57,990 nt of DNA from an uncultured Prevotella sp. (GCA_900556465.1 USPK01000003.1:1-57990), one strand, 5' to 3'. Counted from the stretch's first letter, positions 39,719-49,161 are shown. Made by a program: numbers and translations. Notes: generated from the sequence alone by a model not told the origin.

Positions 39719-41171
39719 CTCTTTACGCAATCCCGTGTTCGCGGCAGACTGGCTCGTCATCGTTATTTTCATCGCACTCATGGCGTTCGGCTGGATCAGC
39801 ATCTGCGGCGCCAGCCACGAAATCGGCGACACCGACTTCCTGAGCTGGAACACGCGCACCGGCAAACAGTTGGTGTGGATGGGCTGCGCCGTCGTCCTCG
39901 GCTTCATCCTGCTCATGGTCGACGACCGCTACTACGACACGCTGGCCGACCTGGTCTACTGGGTCATGATCATTGTGCTCTTCATTACCCCCTTCATCGC
40001 GAAGGACATCAAAGGGTCGCGCTCGTGGATCAGCCTGGGCAGCATCAGCCTGCAACCCGCCGAGTTTGCCAAGTGCGCCACGGCACTGGCACTGGCCAAA
40101 CTCATCAACCACTACGGCTTCTCGCTCGACAACATGCACAACCTGGCCAAGGCGGCCGGCATGGTGCTCCTGCCCTTTGCCCTCATCGTCATGCAGCGCG
40201 AGACGGGTTCAGCGCTGGTCTACCTGGCCTTCTTCCTCATGTTCTACCGTGAGGGGATGCCGGGCAGTTTTCTCTTCACCGCCACCGCCGCCGTCATCTA
40301 CTTCGTCGTAGGCATCCGTTTTTCGGGAGATATTGTCCCCATGACGCACACCTCTGTCGGCGAATTTTCCGTACTGCTCATGATCTGGCTCTTTACGGTC
40401 GGGATGGTGCGCGTCTATTGCCCGAAGACGCCCCACGCCATGTGCCTCTTCGTATGGGGCGGACTGGCCACCGCCGTTGCCTTGCTCTTCTCCCACTTCG
40501 TCATCCCGTTCGACGTCGCCTGGGTGCAGGTAGGCGTGTGCATCGGCATGGCCTGCTACCTGGGCTGGCAGGCGCTGGGCGAACGCTTGGGGCGCTACAC
40601 GTTCATAGCCCTCTTCGCGCTGGGCTCCACCGCCTTCCTCTACTCCGCCAACTACGTGCTCAACAACGTACTCGAGCCCCATCAGCAAGTACGCGTCCGC
40701 GTGCTGCTCGGCATGGAGGAGAACATCACCGGCGCCGGCTACAACGTCAACCAGAGCAAAATCGCCATCGGCTCGGGCGGACTGCTGGGAAAGGGTTTCC
40801 TGAACGGCACGCAGACCAAGCTGAAATACGTTCCCGAACAGGACACGGACTTCATCTTTTGCACCGTGGGCGAGGAGGAAGGCTTCATCGGTTCGGCGGC
40901 TGTGCTGCTGCTGTTCCTCGCACTCATCCTGCGCCTCATCCACCTGGCCGAACGACAGACCACCAAGTTCGGGCGCGTCTACGGTTACTGCGTGGTGAGC
41001 GTCATCTTCTTCCACGTCCTCATCAACGTCGGCATGGTCATGGGCCTTATGCCCGTCATCGGCATCCCGCTGCCCTTCTTCAGTTACGGCGGTTCCTCGC
41101 TCTGGGGCTTTACCCTGCTGCTTTTCATCTTTCTGCGCATCGACGCCGGCAACAAGCCGCGCACCATATAA
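39708..41171 (+). CDS. rodA: Peptidoglycan glycosyltransferase RodA
   Basis: SEDS-family lipid II polymerase. A 487-residue polytopic protein, about 110 residues longer than E. coli RodA. The extra length comes from additional membrane segments in the middle (about residues 200-320). The core motifs are GSRSWISLGSISLQPAEFAK near residue 103, then GKGFLNGTQTKLKYVPEQDT and TDFIFCTVGEEEGFIG, with IGIPLPFFSYGGSSL near the C-terminus. It overlaps mrdA, so the pair is translated together. Confidence 0.94.
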   Translation: MNDNSLRNPVFAADWLVIVIFIALMAFGWISICGASHEIGDTDFLSWNTRTGKQLVWMGCAVVLGFILLMVDDRYYDTLADLVYWVMIIVLFITPFIAKDIKGSRSWISLGSISLQPAEFAKCATALALAKLINHYGFSLDNMHNLAKAAGMVLLPFALIVMQRETGSALVYLAFFLMFYREGMPGSFLFTATAAVIYFVVGIRFSGDIVPMTHTSVGEFSVLLMIWLFTVGMVRVYCPKTPHAMCLFVWGGLATAVALLFSHFVIPFDVAWVQVGVCIGMACYLGWQALGERLGRYTFIALFALGSTAFLYSANYVLNNVLEPHQQVRVRVLLGMEENITGAGYNVNQSKIAIGSGGLLGKGFLNGTQTKLKYVPEQDTDFIFCTVGEEEGFIGSAAVLLLFLALILRLIHLAERQTTKFGRVYGYCVVSVIFFHVLINVGMVMGLMPVIGIPLPFFSYGGSSLWGFTLLLFIFLRIDAGNKPRTI

Positions 41172-41219
41172 ATATTGTCCCCCGCATCCCAATCCCTACT
41201 TTTTCCCGCACACACTGTT

Positions 41220-41669
41220 ATGAACAAAAATAAGATGAACAATCGCCGCGACGCGATGCTGCTGATTCTGGCTGCGGTGCTCATTACAGCCATTGCCATT
41301 GTACTCAAAATCCTTTCACCCAAAGCCAGCCCCGACGCTGAGCCCGGCGCTCCCATGCGTCCTACGGAGAAGCCCGTAGCGATCCCTGACACAACTCTCT
41401 CACCCGACGTCAGCTCCGACGCGCCCGACAGCGTCGTGCCCGCCATCCCCGACTCCATCGGCATAGACCGCCGCCCGCCCGACGAGGCCGGTGCGGAAGA
41501 TGGCTACTGGAACGGGCTTTACGACGGCATTGCCGGACAGGAGCAGACGGAGCACGACGTCACGAGCAACTTCCCAACCGAGGAAGAACGCCGCATCTAT
41601 GCCGACAATTACCGGGAAAGTTACATCCAGGGATACCAGGAGGGCATTAAACAGAAAAAGCAGCATTGA
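41220..41669 (+). CDS. Small single-pass membrane protein of unknown function, downstream of rodA
   Basis: Not recognised. 149 residues. One membrane segment (about 10-26, AMLLILAAVLITAIAIVL) is followed by a Pro/Asp-rich spacer (about 30-85) and a conserved-looking acidic and aromatic tail (YWNGLYDGIAG, EERRIYADNYRESYIQGY). The topology suggests a periplasmic tail. At 48 nt after rodA it probably belongs to the same transcript and could be an accessory of the wall-synthesis complex, by context only. Confidence 0.7.
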   Translation: MNKNKMNNRRDAMLLILAAVLITAIAIVLKILSPKASPDAEPGAPMRPTEKPVAIPDTTLSPDVSSDAPDSVVPAIPDSIGIDRRPPDEAGAEDGYWNGLYDGIAGQEQTEHDVTSNFPTEEERRIYADNYRESYIQGYQEGIKQKKQH

Positions 41670-41765
41670 CGCTTGCGCCACAGGGGCTGTGACCATTTGG
41701 AGCAGTTTAACAAATCCGTGACCTTATATTCCCGGAAAAAAGAGTTTGGATAACGATTTTTTATG

Positions 41766-41773
41766 TACTTTTG
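41766..41773 (+). promoter_or_regulatory. TAnnTTTG promoter of the wecA-type unit
   Basis: TACTTTTG, 375 nt before the start of the next gene, which implies an unusually long leader. Confidence 0.6.
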
Positions 41774-41779
41774 CGTTGA

Positions 41780-42033
41780 AAACATGTATGGACGTAATTT
41801 AAGAAAATCTGGGACACATCTTACCCGCCGCCGGCCTGCGGACCGGCACCCCAACGAGGGGGCAGATCTCCGAGACAGAGAGTCCGCACGGTGCTGACGC
41901 GCCACGGCGGCCCGAGGCGCATCCTGCACGGCAAGAAACCGGCAACCGCCTCGTCCAAATCTGAAGAAATCCAGCCGTTTTCCCAGCGGCACGACAAGAA
42001 AACTGAGCGGCCTCGCGGCCCGCCATTTTTTGT
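41780..42033 (+). ncRNA. Candidate structured leader with internal terminator-like hairpin
   Basis: The 254 nt after the promoter contain stems such as CAGAT 41863-41867 with ATCTG near 41968, CGAGGCG with CGCCTCG (near 41913 and 41947) and GCCGG/CCGGC near 41830. They end in a GGCC-TCGC-GGCC hairpin followed by ATTTTTT near 42025-42032. This could be an attenuator or a separate small RNA. A 37-codon upstream frame (41784-41897) starts within 5-10 nt of the expected transcript start. Confidence 0.4.
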
Positions 42034-42147
42034 GCTCCTAAAGCGCTCGTCTTTTCAAAAGCGTTAATGCGAGGCACGACGCCTGCACTCAGTAAGGCAA
42101 TACCGGAGACCCGACCGACGCTTCAAAGAAAAGAGCCAGACACCCCA

Positions 42148-43269
42148 ATGAGCTACGACTACTTATATACGATTATCTCCTTCCTGGCCAGTCTGCTGAC
42201 AGCGATTGTCACCATGCCGTGGCTGCTGCGTTTCTGCAAGAAGCGCGGCTTCTACGACATTCCCAACGAGCGCAAGCTGCACCACCACAAGATTCCCCGC
42301 CTGGGAGGCGTAGTCTTCGTTCCCTCCGCCCTAGTCGGCATGATCGCCGCGCTGCTCCTGATGTCAATCGGCCAGCCCGACGTCCCCTCTTTCCACGCTA
42401 CGACCTTCATCATCATGGGAGGCATCTTCCTGATATACCTCATTGGCCTGCTCGACGACTTGTTCGGCCTGCGGGCCAGTTTCAAGTTTGCCGTGCAATT
42501 CGTCGCGGCCCTCGTCATGCCCCTCTGCGGCCTCTACATCGACAACCTCTACGGCTTCTGCGGCATCTACGAGCTCCCGCTCTGGGCCGCCTACCCCTTC
42601 ACCGTACTCGTATCGCTGCTCATCGTCAACTCCATCAACCTCATCGACGGCATTGACGGGCTCGCCGCGGGCCTGAGCCTGCTGGCCCTCTGCACGTTCA
42701 CCGTCCTCTTCGGCCAGATGCAGAGCGTCGGCTACTCGCTCTTCTCCGTAGCCCTCATAGCCCCGGTTCTCGTCTTCCTGCGCTACAATCTCTTCGGCAG
42801 TGTTGCCCGGGGTACGAAGACTTTCATGGGCGACTCGGGCAGCCTCATCCTGGGCTACGCCCTGGCCTATCTGGCCATCAAGTACGCCATGTCCGACGCG
42901 GGCGGTACGGCCACCGGCACCGACCCGTTGCTGACGGCCTACTCCCTCGTATTGGTTCCCACGTTCGACCTGGTGCGCGTCGCCATTCGCCGCATGCGCC
43001 GCCACGTGTCCATATTCCACGCAGACAAAACTCACATTCACCATAAATTTCTCGCCGCAGGCTTCAACATGCACGAGACTCTGGCCGCCATTCTGGCGGT
43101 CCAGGTGGCATACTGCCTGTTCAACTGGGGGCTCCACCTCGCCGGAGTGGACACGACCATTATCGTCGTGGCGGACGTCCTGCTCTTCGCTGTCCTGCAA
43201 CACGCGCTCAATCTGCGCATCGACCAGCGCCGGCAGCCCGTTCCCCGTAACCACAAGACCCGAAAATGA
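42148..43269 (+). CDS. WecA/MraY-type undecaprenyl-phosphate sugar-1-phosphate transferase
   Basis: Inner-membrane enzyme that starts a lipid-linked glycan by moving a sugar-1-phosphate (probably GlcNAc) from a UDP-sugar to undecaprenyl phosphate. It has 373 residues and about 10-11 membrane segments. Motifs are GLLDDLFGLRA (Mg-binding DDxxG), NSINLIDGIDGLAAG, FMGDSGSLILGY and the C-terminal HADKTHIHHK loop typical of WecA rather than MraY. It is followed with a 4-nt overlap by a glycosyltransferase, so the pair may make the start of a surface polysaccharide or O-antigen-like glycan. The start is ATG 42148 after a long leader. Confidence 0.9.
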   Translation: MSYDYLYTIISFLASLLTAIVTMPWLLRFCKKRGFYDIPNERKLHHHKIPRLGGVVFVPSALVGMIAALLLMSIGQPDVPSFHATTFIIMGGIFLIYLIGLLDDLFGLRASFKFAVQFVAALVMPLCGLYIDNLYGFCGIYELPLWAAYPFTVLVSLLIVNSINLIDGIDGLAAGLSLLALCTFTVLFGQMQSVGYSLFSVALIAPVLVFLRYNLFGSVARGTKTFMGDSGSLILGYALAYLAIKYAMSDAGGTATGTDPLLTAYSLVLVPTFDLVRVAIRRMRRHVSIFHADKTHIHHKFLAAGFNMHETLAAILAVQVAYCLFNWGLHLAGVDTTIIVVADVLLFAVLQHALNLRIDQRRQPVPRNHKTRK

Positions 43270-44102
43270 TGCCTTATAAAGTATCTTTCTCTATCGTCCT
43301 CTACCGCCACCCCATCCAGGAACTGCAAGCCGTCCTTGCTTCGGTGCTCCTGTACAAAGGGGAAAAGCGCATATTTCTCATCGACAACTCTCCCACGCGC
43401 GAGGCTGAGGGCCTCACGCAGCTCGACAACAGCATACAATACGTTTTCAACGGCCGCAACGCCGGCTTCGGGCAAGGGCACAACCGCGGCCTGGAACTGG
43501 CCGCGCGCTACGGCAGCAAGTACCACTTCGTGCTCAACCCGGACATCACGTATCACAAGGACGTCGTGGCGCAAATGCTCGACTTCATGGAGCAGCACGA
43601 AGACGTGGCGCAGCTCATGCCCTGCATCCTCTACCCCGACGGACGGCCGCAGTACCTGCCGAAGCTGTGCCCCACGCCGCAGTTCCTGTTCTGGCGGCAA
43701 CTGAAACACCCCGCCGCCACGCACGAACGACGCATGGAGCGCTTCGAGATGCGGGCCATGCGCAACGACCGTACCTACGACGTTGCCTGCATATCGGGAT
43801 GCTTCTCGGCCCTGCGGATGAGTGCCGTCCAGGAGGTAGGCGGTTACGACAAGCGCTACTTCATGTACTTCGAGGACACGGACCTGACGCGCCGCCTGCA
43901 CCGCCGTTTCCGTACGGTCTATTTTCCGATGGTTTCCGTCCATCACGCTTACGGCCACGGCGCGGCGAAAAATCCGCGGCTCTTTCTCAATTTCGTCTGC
44001 TCCTGCATCAAGTATTTCTGCAAGTGGGGCTGGTTCTTCGACAACGAGCGCCGCGCGTTCAACAAAGAGGTGCTCCGTCAGGTCGAAGCATCGAAGAATT
44101 GA
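43266..44102 (+). CDS. Glycosyltransferase family 2 protein (WbbL-like)
   Basis: A 278-residue inverting glycosyltransferase. The GT-A fold signatures are SFSIVLYRHPIQELQAVLAS, LIDNSPT and NAGFGQGHNRGLELA. The DxD-like site is NPDITY, and the acceptor region ends in EVGGYDKRYFMYFEDTDLTRR. It most resembles rhamnosyltransferases that add the second sugar to GlcNAc-PP-undecaprenol, which would suit the preceding WecA-like gene. The donor sugar is an inference. ATG 43266 overlaps the previous stop by 4 nt. Confidence 0.88.
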   Translation: MMPYKVSFSIVLYRHPIQELQAVLASVLLYKGEKRIFLIDNSPTREAEGLTQLDNSIQYVFNGRNAGFGQGHNRGLELAARYGSKYHFVLNPDITYHKDVVAQMLDFMEQHEDVAQLMPCILYPDGRPQYLPKLCPTPQFLFWRQLKHPAATHERRMERFEMRAMRNDRTYDVACISGCFSALRMSAVQEVGGYDKRYFMYFEDTDLTRRLHRRFRTVYFPMVSVHHAYGHGAAKNPRLFLNFVCSCIKYFCKWGWFFDNERRAFNKEVLRQVEASKN

Positions 44103-44123
44103 CCGGGCAACGGTGCCCACCGG

Positions 44124-44175
44124 CGCAGTGCGGGGAAATCCTTTTCGCGAAAAGGATTTCCCCGCACTGCGTTTT
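44124..44175 (+). terminator. Perfect 48-bp palindrome acting as terminator
   Basis: The arms 44124-44147 and 44148-44171 are exact reverse complements with no spacer (centre TTTTCGCGAAAA) and are followed by TTTT. This is far longer than the other terminators in the window. Confidence 0.75.
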
Positions 44176-44291
44176 ATATGGTCCGCCCGAAGACGCTGTT
44201 GCCCCTTGCCCGGCCTTTGGCGGAAAGCCGTCCGACGGAGCAACGGGAACGGCACCAAGGGGAAAAAGAACGCCGGCCGGTCGCCGCACGA

Positions 44292-44350
44292 ACGGGGCTA
44301 AGCCCCGTAAAAACTCCCCTAAGGCCCGTAAAAACTGGCCTTAGCCCCGT
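44292..44350. repeat. 59-bp modular intergenic repeat, copy F
   Basis: Units at 44292-44308 (ACGGGGCTAAGCCCCGT, a perfect palindrome around its centre), 44313-44329 (ACTCCCCTAAGGCCCGT) and 44334-44350 (ACTGGCCTTAGCCCCGT), with linkers AAAA and AAAA. It lies in the convergent gap between the glycosyltransferase and S46 peptidase genes. Confidence 0.9.
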
Positions 44351-44411
44351 GGCGCGGCCTCCACTCCGCGGGTCGGCCGCACCGGGGCCGGGCCGACGCA
44401 GCCGTCGGAAA

Positions 44412-44446
44412 GAAAAAAGTCTGCGCCCCGGGGGACGCAGACTTTC
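44412..44446 (-). terminator. Terminator of the tamB-tamL-S46 operon
   Basis: AAAGTCTGCG (44417-44426) pairs with CGCAGACTTT. On the minus strand it is followed by TTTTTTCT. It lies 30 nt after the peptidase stop. Confidence 0.85.
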
Positions 44447-44475
44447 CTGTTGTGGTGCGCGGCGCGCCAGGGGCG

Positions 44476-46608
44476 TCAACGCAAGTCGAGTTCGTCGAGC
44501 ACGTAGGTCGAACCGCCGAACTTGTCGATGATGAAGAGGACGTAGCGGATGTCCACGTTGATGCAGCGCTGCAGGGCGGGGTTGAACTTCAAGTCGCTCG
44601 AGAGGCTCTCGATATTACCGTCGAAGGCCAGGCCAATGAGCTCGCCCTTCGCGTTCATCACCGGCGAGCCCGAGTTACCGCCCGTGATGTCGTTGTTAGA
44701 GAGGAAGCACGTCGGCAGTTCGCCGTCCTCGCGGGCGTAGCGGCCGTAGTCCTTCCGCTCATAGAACTTGCGCAGGTCCTCGTTGACGAAGTAGTCGCTC
44801 TCAGTGGTGCTGGCCTTCTCGAACATACCGGTGAGCGTGGTGCGCCAGTCGTAGAGCACGCCGTCGCGCGGCTTCAGGTCGCAGACGTGGCCGTAGGTCA
44901 TGCGGAGCGTGAAGTTGGCGTCGGGCGCCTTGGTCCAGTCGTACATCTCGCAGAGTCCGCGCACATAGATCTTGTCCAGCTCGCGGCGACGGACGGAGTA
45001 GCGCATTATGGCCGGAATGACTTTCTCCATGTAGAACTTCATGAGTTCCGCCTCGTGCTTATAGAGCGGATCGTTGCGCAGGACTTCGGCCGAGGGGTTC
45101 TTCATGAAGGCGTCGAAGCTGGCGCGGTCGCGGAAGAGGGTCTTGGCGTAAAGGTCGGCATAGTAAGCCTGACCGTCGCCCTTTTGGAGGAACGCAGGCT
45201 GCATGCCGAGGCGGTTGTGCTTCGTCCAGTAGGGCAGGAGCAACTGCATGGTCTGCAAGTCGATTTGCCGGTCGTAATGGCCGGCACCGGCCTCATAGGC
45301 GGCCTCCAAGGCGGCGCGGGCGGCCTCGATGCCCTTCTCCTTCCCTTCTTCCAGGGCATCGGCGAAGGTGCTCATAACGCTGAGCGAGACTTGGAATTTC
45401 TGCTCCATCAGCGTGGAAAGATAGAGGTGCATGTCGAAGATGGTGTCCTCGTAGGCCTTGCACAGGCTGTCGATGCGGTCAATGATGGTGGCGTAGGCCG
45501 GGTCGCCGCTTTTGGCGGCGAAGGTGCGGAAGGCGGCCTCCTCGGCCTGCTTCTTCTGCATGAGTCCCGTTTTCTCCACAGACTCGTTCATGCCGCCATA
45601 GTTCTTGACCACGTTACCGAGGCCGAAATAGTCATCTTCCAACTGCAGGCGGATGGAGTCGTTGGCGTCCATCTGCCGTTTCATGAAGTCGAGCTGCGGA
45701 TTGCCGGGCAGGACATGGGCGGCGTTCTGCACGGTGCGGAGCTTCACCTCCGAGGCGGTCAGGTAACGGCTCGTGCTGCCGGGGAAACCCATAATCATGG
45801 CATAGTCGCCCTGCTGGATGCCCTTGAGCGAGATGGGCAGGTACTTACGGACCTTCAGAGGCACGTTGTCCTTGCTGTACGGCGCGGGCTGTCCGTCCAT
45901 GTCGGCATAAATGCGGAACATGGCGAAGTCGGCGTTCTGACGCGGCCACATCCAGTTGTCCGTGTTGCCTCCGAACTGACCGATGTTGTAGGGCGGATTA
46001 ACCACGAGACGGACGTCGGAGTAGACTTGCTCGTAGAACATGTAGAACTGATTGCCGCCGAAGTAAGGCACGATGCGAACGCGGATACCCTTCTTCTTGC
46101 GCAGGTCACTCTTCTTGAGCAGCTTCTCAGCGAGCGGCTCGAGGAAACTCTGGCTTTGAGCCGTGTAGACGTCGGCCTTCTCCTTCGCGGCCGCCTTGTT
46201 GACATCGTCCGTCACGTCCACGACGCGCAGGACAAAGGTAAAGGTGAGGTCGGGCGTGGGCAACTCCTCGGCGCGGCTCTTGGCGAAGTAGCCGTCCTTG
46301 AGATAGTTCTTGTCCATCGTACTCATGGCGTGGACGTAACTGAATCCGCAATGATTGTTCGTCAGCACGAGGCCGTCGGCCGAGACCACCTCGCCTGTGC
46401 AACCGCCGCCAAAGATGCCGACACACTCGCGCAGCGAAGGCGACGTCTCGCTGTAAAGCGCTTCAGGCGGCAGCTGAAGGCCGGCCTTACGCAGCGAGTC
46501 CTCCAGGTGCTGCTGCTTCATCAACTTCAGCAGCCACATGCCTTCGTCGGCACGGGCCGCCGTCAGCCCCATCAGCAGGGCCAGACAAAATCCAAAGATT
46601 TTCTTCAT
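44476..46608 (-). CDS. S46 family dipeptidyl-peptidase (DPP7-like)
   Basis: Periplasmic serine peptidase that removes dipeptides from the N-terminus of oligopeptides. A signal peptide covers about residues 1-20 of 710. The triad includes His86 in LTNNHCGFSY and Ser646 in GNSGSPV. The residue 18 after the Ser is Gly664 in AFDGNIES. In characterised members, Gly here goes with hydrophobic P1 (DPP7 type) and Arg with acidic P1 (DPP11 type), so DPP7-like specificity is inferred. It lies 42 nt after tamL and is probably cotranscribed. Confidence 0.93.
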   Translation of the reverse strand: MKKIFGFCLALLMGLTAARADEGMWLLKLMKQQHLEDSLRKAGLQLPPEALYSETSPSLRECVGIFGGGCTGEVVSADGLVLTNNHCGFSYVHAMSTMDKNYLKDGYFAKSRAEELPTPDLTFTFVLRVVDVTDDVNKAAAKEKADVYTAQSQSFLEPLAEKLLKKSDLRKKKGIRVRIVPYFGGNQFYMFYEQVYSDVRLVVNPPYNIGQFGGNTDNWMWPRQNADFAMFRIYADMDGQPAPYSKDNVPLKVRKYLPISLKGIQQGDYAMIMGFPGSTSRYLTASEVKLRTVQNAAHVLPGNPQLDFMKRQMDANDSIRLQLEDDYFGLGNVVKNYGGMNESVEKTGLMQKKQAEEAAFRTFAAKSGDPAYATIIDRIDSLCKAYEDTIFDMHLYLSTLMEQKFQVSLSVMSTFADALEEGKEKGIEAARAALEAAYEAGAGHYDRQIDLQTMQLLLPYWTKHNRLGMQPAFLQKGDGQAYYADLYAKTLFRDRASFDAFMKNPSAEVLRNDPLYKHEAELMKFYMEKVIPAIMRYSVRRRELDKIYVRGLCEMYDWTKAPDANFTLRMTYGHVCDLKPRDGVLYDWRTTLTGMFEKASTTESDYFVNEDLRKFYERKDYGRYAREDGELPTCFLSNNDITGGNSGSPVMNAKGELIGLAFDGNIESLSSDLKFNPALQRCINVDIRYVLFIIDKFGGSTYVLDELDLR

Positions 46609-46650
46609 GTTTATTATGGATTGGTTTATAAAGGGTTATCGCCGTATTTG

Positions 46651-49161
46651 TCAGAACGGATAGCCTATGGCGAAGTGGAAGGCAAAGCCATCCTTGAACC
46701 GTTCCAGATTGTAGAACCCGGATTTGCGCGTTTCGTAGGGGGCGTGCAGGCCGATGCCGACATCGAAGCGGAGGACAAGGAACTGGAGGTCGTAGCGCAA
46801 GCCCAGGCCGGTGCCCACCGCAATGTGCTTCAGCGACTCGCGGGAAAGTTTGCCACCGGGCCGCAAGGGGTCGTCGCGCAGGAGCCATACGTTACCGACG
46901 TCGAGGAATACGGCTCCGTGCAGGCTGCCGAAGAGGTGGGCACGCAGCTCGGCGTTCGCCTCGAGCTTGAAATCACCCGTCTGGTCGATGTAAGCATACC
47001 TGTCATTGTCCGAACGGAAAGAGCCGGGGCCGATGGTACGCACGGTGAACGCGCGGACACTGTTGGCGCCGCCGACATAGAACTGCTCGGAGTAAGGGGC
47101 ACGCAGGCTGTTGCCGAAACTAAAGATAGCTCCTGCGAAAAGGCGCGTAGCCACGTTGAAGCGGGCATTCAGGCGGAACGTCTCGTGCACTTCGGCCGTG
47201 AGTTTTACGAATTGCGCGAAGGGGCTGCCGAAGAGTTTCTTGTCCCGCTCGTTGAACCCACGCCCCGCCGCGGCGTAAAGGCCGGAGACCAGGTTGCCGG
47301 ACTCCTTTGCCGAGAGCTGGAGCCAAACGGGATTGCGGTGGCCGGCGGGCGACGTATAAGTATAGGTGTAGGAAATAGCCGGGATGAACTGGTCGCGCAT
47401 GCTGGAGTAGAGCGCCGGGTTGGCGTCCATAATGGAATCGAACGTCTCGGTGCGGTGAAGCAGCTTGTCGAAATCGAAACTGAAGAGCGTCAGCTCGTGC
47501 TGGTCCGTGGAGCGCTTGTGCCAGTTGTAGGTTGCATTGACCCCGAAGGTGACCATGTTGAAAAAGCCGGCGCGGTTCTTCCAATCGGCGTTGAGCGCGA
47601 AGGTCGTAGTGGCGGGGAAACGGGTATGGCGACGGCTGATGCCGGGAAAGAGGAAGCGCGGAAAGTCGAACGACAGCTCCGTGCCCAGCTCGTAGGAGTT
47701 GAGCAGGGAATTACGCCCGCCACCACCGGCCCCGCTCTGCCATTCATAGGAACCGAAGATTTTGAACGCCACCTTCTCGCCGGCGCCGAAGGCATTACGT
47801 TTCGCGATGCTGAACGAGACGCCGGGGCCCACCTGCTGGTTGCTCTTCAGCGTGGCGTTCATCTCGAAACTGCTGTCGTAGAGTTTGTCCATCACGGCGC
47901 TAACGTACACGTCGAGCGTGTCGCAGCCCGCCGTCGTGTCCCGAGGCACGTAGTCCACGCTCGTTTGGCTGAAGACGCCCAGGCTATTGAGTTTCTCGAG
48001 CGTCAGGTCACTGTCGCTCAAGCGGAACAGTTGGCCTTTCCGGTGATTGATGGACCGTCGCCACATGTTCGGTCGGAGCGGCAGCTCGTCGCCGGAGTAG
48101 GAATAGACGTAGTCGCGCCGTCGCAACACCTTGTCCAGGGCGTCGCGCTCGTCACGGCGGACGGAGATGTAGGTATTACCGATGTACCACGGGTGACGGA
48201 CCCGCAGCGAGAGGTCCGAGGCCGGGCGCACCTGGAGCTGCACGTAGTGGCGGCGCATCAAGGTGTCGGCCCGGTAGGTCGTATAGGGCGCGGAATAGAA
48301 ATAGTAACCGTTCTCGCGGAACAGCTTCTCGATGCGCGTCTGCTCGTTGGCCAGGTTCACCACATTAAAGGCGTCGCCCTTGCGCAAGAGGCGCTCGCTC
48401 TCCGTAGCGCGCAAGAGGCTGTCGGCCACGGGCGAAAAATTCTGGTAAGCGATGGAGTCGAGGCGGTGCAACGGCCCGGCGTAAACGTGATAGCGGATTT
48501 TCGCCTTCTTCGGGTCCTTCTGCGGCAGGAGCTCGTAGCTCACGTTGCCACTGAAGTAGCCGTAGTTGTGGAGCGTATTCGTGGCCACGCGGACCCGCAT
48601 GTCGGGGCTGACGGAACTGACGAAGACGGGCTTGGCAGCGAAGGTGCGGAAAATCCAACGGCCCAGGCCTTTCTTGTACTTCACGAAATTGTTGTAGACC
48701 CAGAGCCCGAAGGGAATGGGTGAACGCAAGGACGAAGAGCCGAAGAGGGCGTCGTTGGGCGGATAGGCCAGGACGGCCTCCACCTCGGTCTTGGCTTTCT
48801 CGAAATCGGCCAGGTCGGCCTCGTGCCGGGCCCGCAGGGCCGCGCGCTGCTCAGGCGTGAGCCGGCGCCGCAGCGAGTCGGCCGCCAGCCGTTCGGCCGC
48901 CTTCGCGTCGCCGCGGAGCACGTCGCCGACCGCATGGACCGCGCCGCCTATCGTAGCGATGACGCCCGCGCTGTCACGGACCGCCTTTTTGTCCCACTTC
49001 CGAGGGATGCCGTCGTATGTGATGTCGTCTATTCCGATATAGAGCTGCTCTTCCTCCGGTAGATTCTTCGTCGTGGAACAAGCCGAAAAAATCACCAGCA
49101 GAATCCCGAGAGCCCACAGCCCTTGGCAGGAAATTCGTCCGAAAGGCTTTCTATTTCTCAT
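46651..49161 (-). CDS. tamL: TamL, BamA/TamA-family outer-membrane lipoprotein
   Basis: An 836-residue Omp85-family protein. The N-terminus is a lipoprotein signal (LGILLVIFSAC, Cys28) unlike proteobacterial TamA. POTRA-like segments follow (about 40-450, including RKGDAFNVVNLANEQTRIEKL and FRLSDSDLTLEKLNSLGVF). The C-terminal half is a 16-strand-type barrel with the signature region YSEQFYVGGANSVRAF and ends with FHFAIGYPF, an aromatic terminal residue as expected for an outer-membrane barrel. It overlaps tamB by 11 nt and works with it in moving lipids or proteins to the outer membrane. Confidence 0.92.
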   Translation of the reverse strand: MRNRKPFGRISCQGLWALGILLVIFSACSTTKNLPEEEQLYIGIDDITYDGIPRKWDKKAVRDSAGVIATIGGAVHAVGDVLRGDAKAAERLAADSLRRRLTPEQRAALRARHEADLADFEKAKTEVEAVLAYPPNDALFGSSSLRSPIPFGLWVYNNFVKYKKGLGRWIFRTFAAKPVFVSSVSPDMRVRVATNTLHNYGYFSGNVSYELLPQKDPKKAKIRYHVYAGPLHRLDSIAYQNFSPVADSLLRATESERLLRKGDAFNVVNLANEQTRIEKLFRENGYYFYSAPYTTYRADTLMRRHYVQLQVRPASDLSLRVRHPWYIGNTYISVRRDERDALDKVLRRRDYVYSYSGDELPLRPNMWRRSINHRKGQLFRLSDSDLTLEKLNSLGVFSQTSVDYVPRDTTAGCDTLDVYVSAVMDKLYDSSFEMNATLKSNQQVGPGVSFSIAKRNAFGAGEKVAFKIFGSYEWQSGAGGGGRNSLLNSYELGTELSFDFPRFLFPGISRRHTRFPATTTFALNADWKNRAGFFNMVTFGVNATYNWHKRSTDQHELTLFSFDFDKLLHRTETFDSIMDANPALYSSMRDQFIPAISYTYTYTSPAGHRNPVWLQLSAKESGNLVSGLYAAAGRGFNERDKKLFGSPFAQFVKLTAEVHETFRLNARFNVATRLFAGAIFSFGNSLRAPYSEQFYVGGANSVRAFTVRTIGPGSFRSDNDRYAYIDQTGDFKLEANAELRAHLFGSLHGAVFLDVGNVWLLRDDPLRPGGKLSRESLKHIAVGTGLGLRYDLQFLVLRFDVGIGLHAPYETRKSGFYNLERFKDGFAFHFAIGYPF

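Noticed and set aside
44452..48723. 1423-codon open frame on the + strand
   Set aside because: It is antisense to the S46 peptidase and TamL genes, both of which have signal peptides, motifs and proper ends. The long frame is an effect of high GC.
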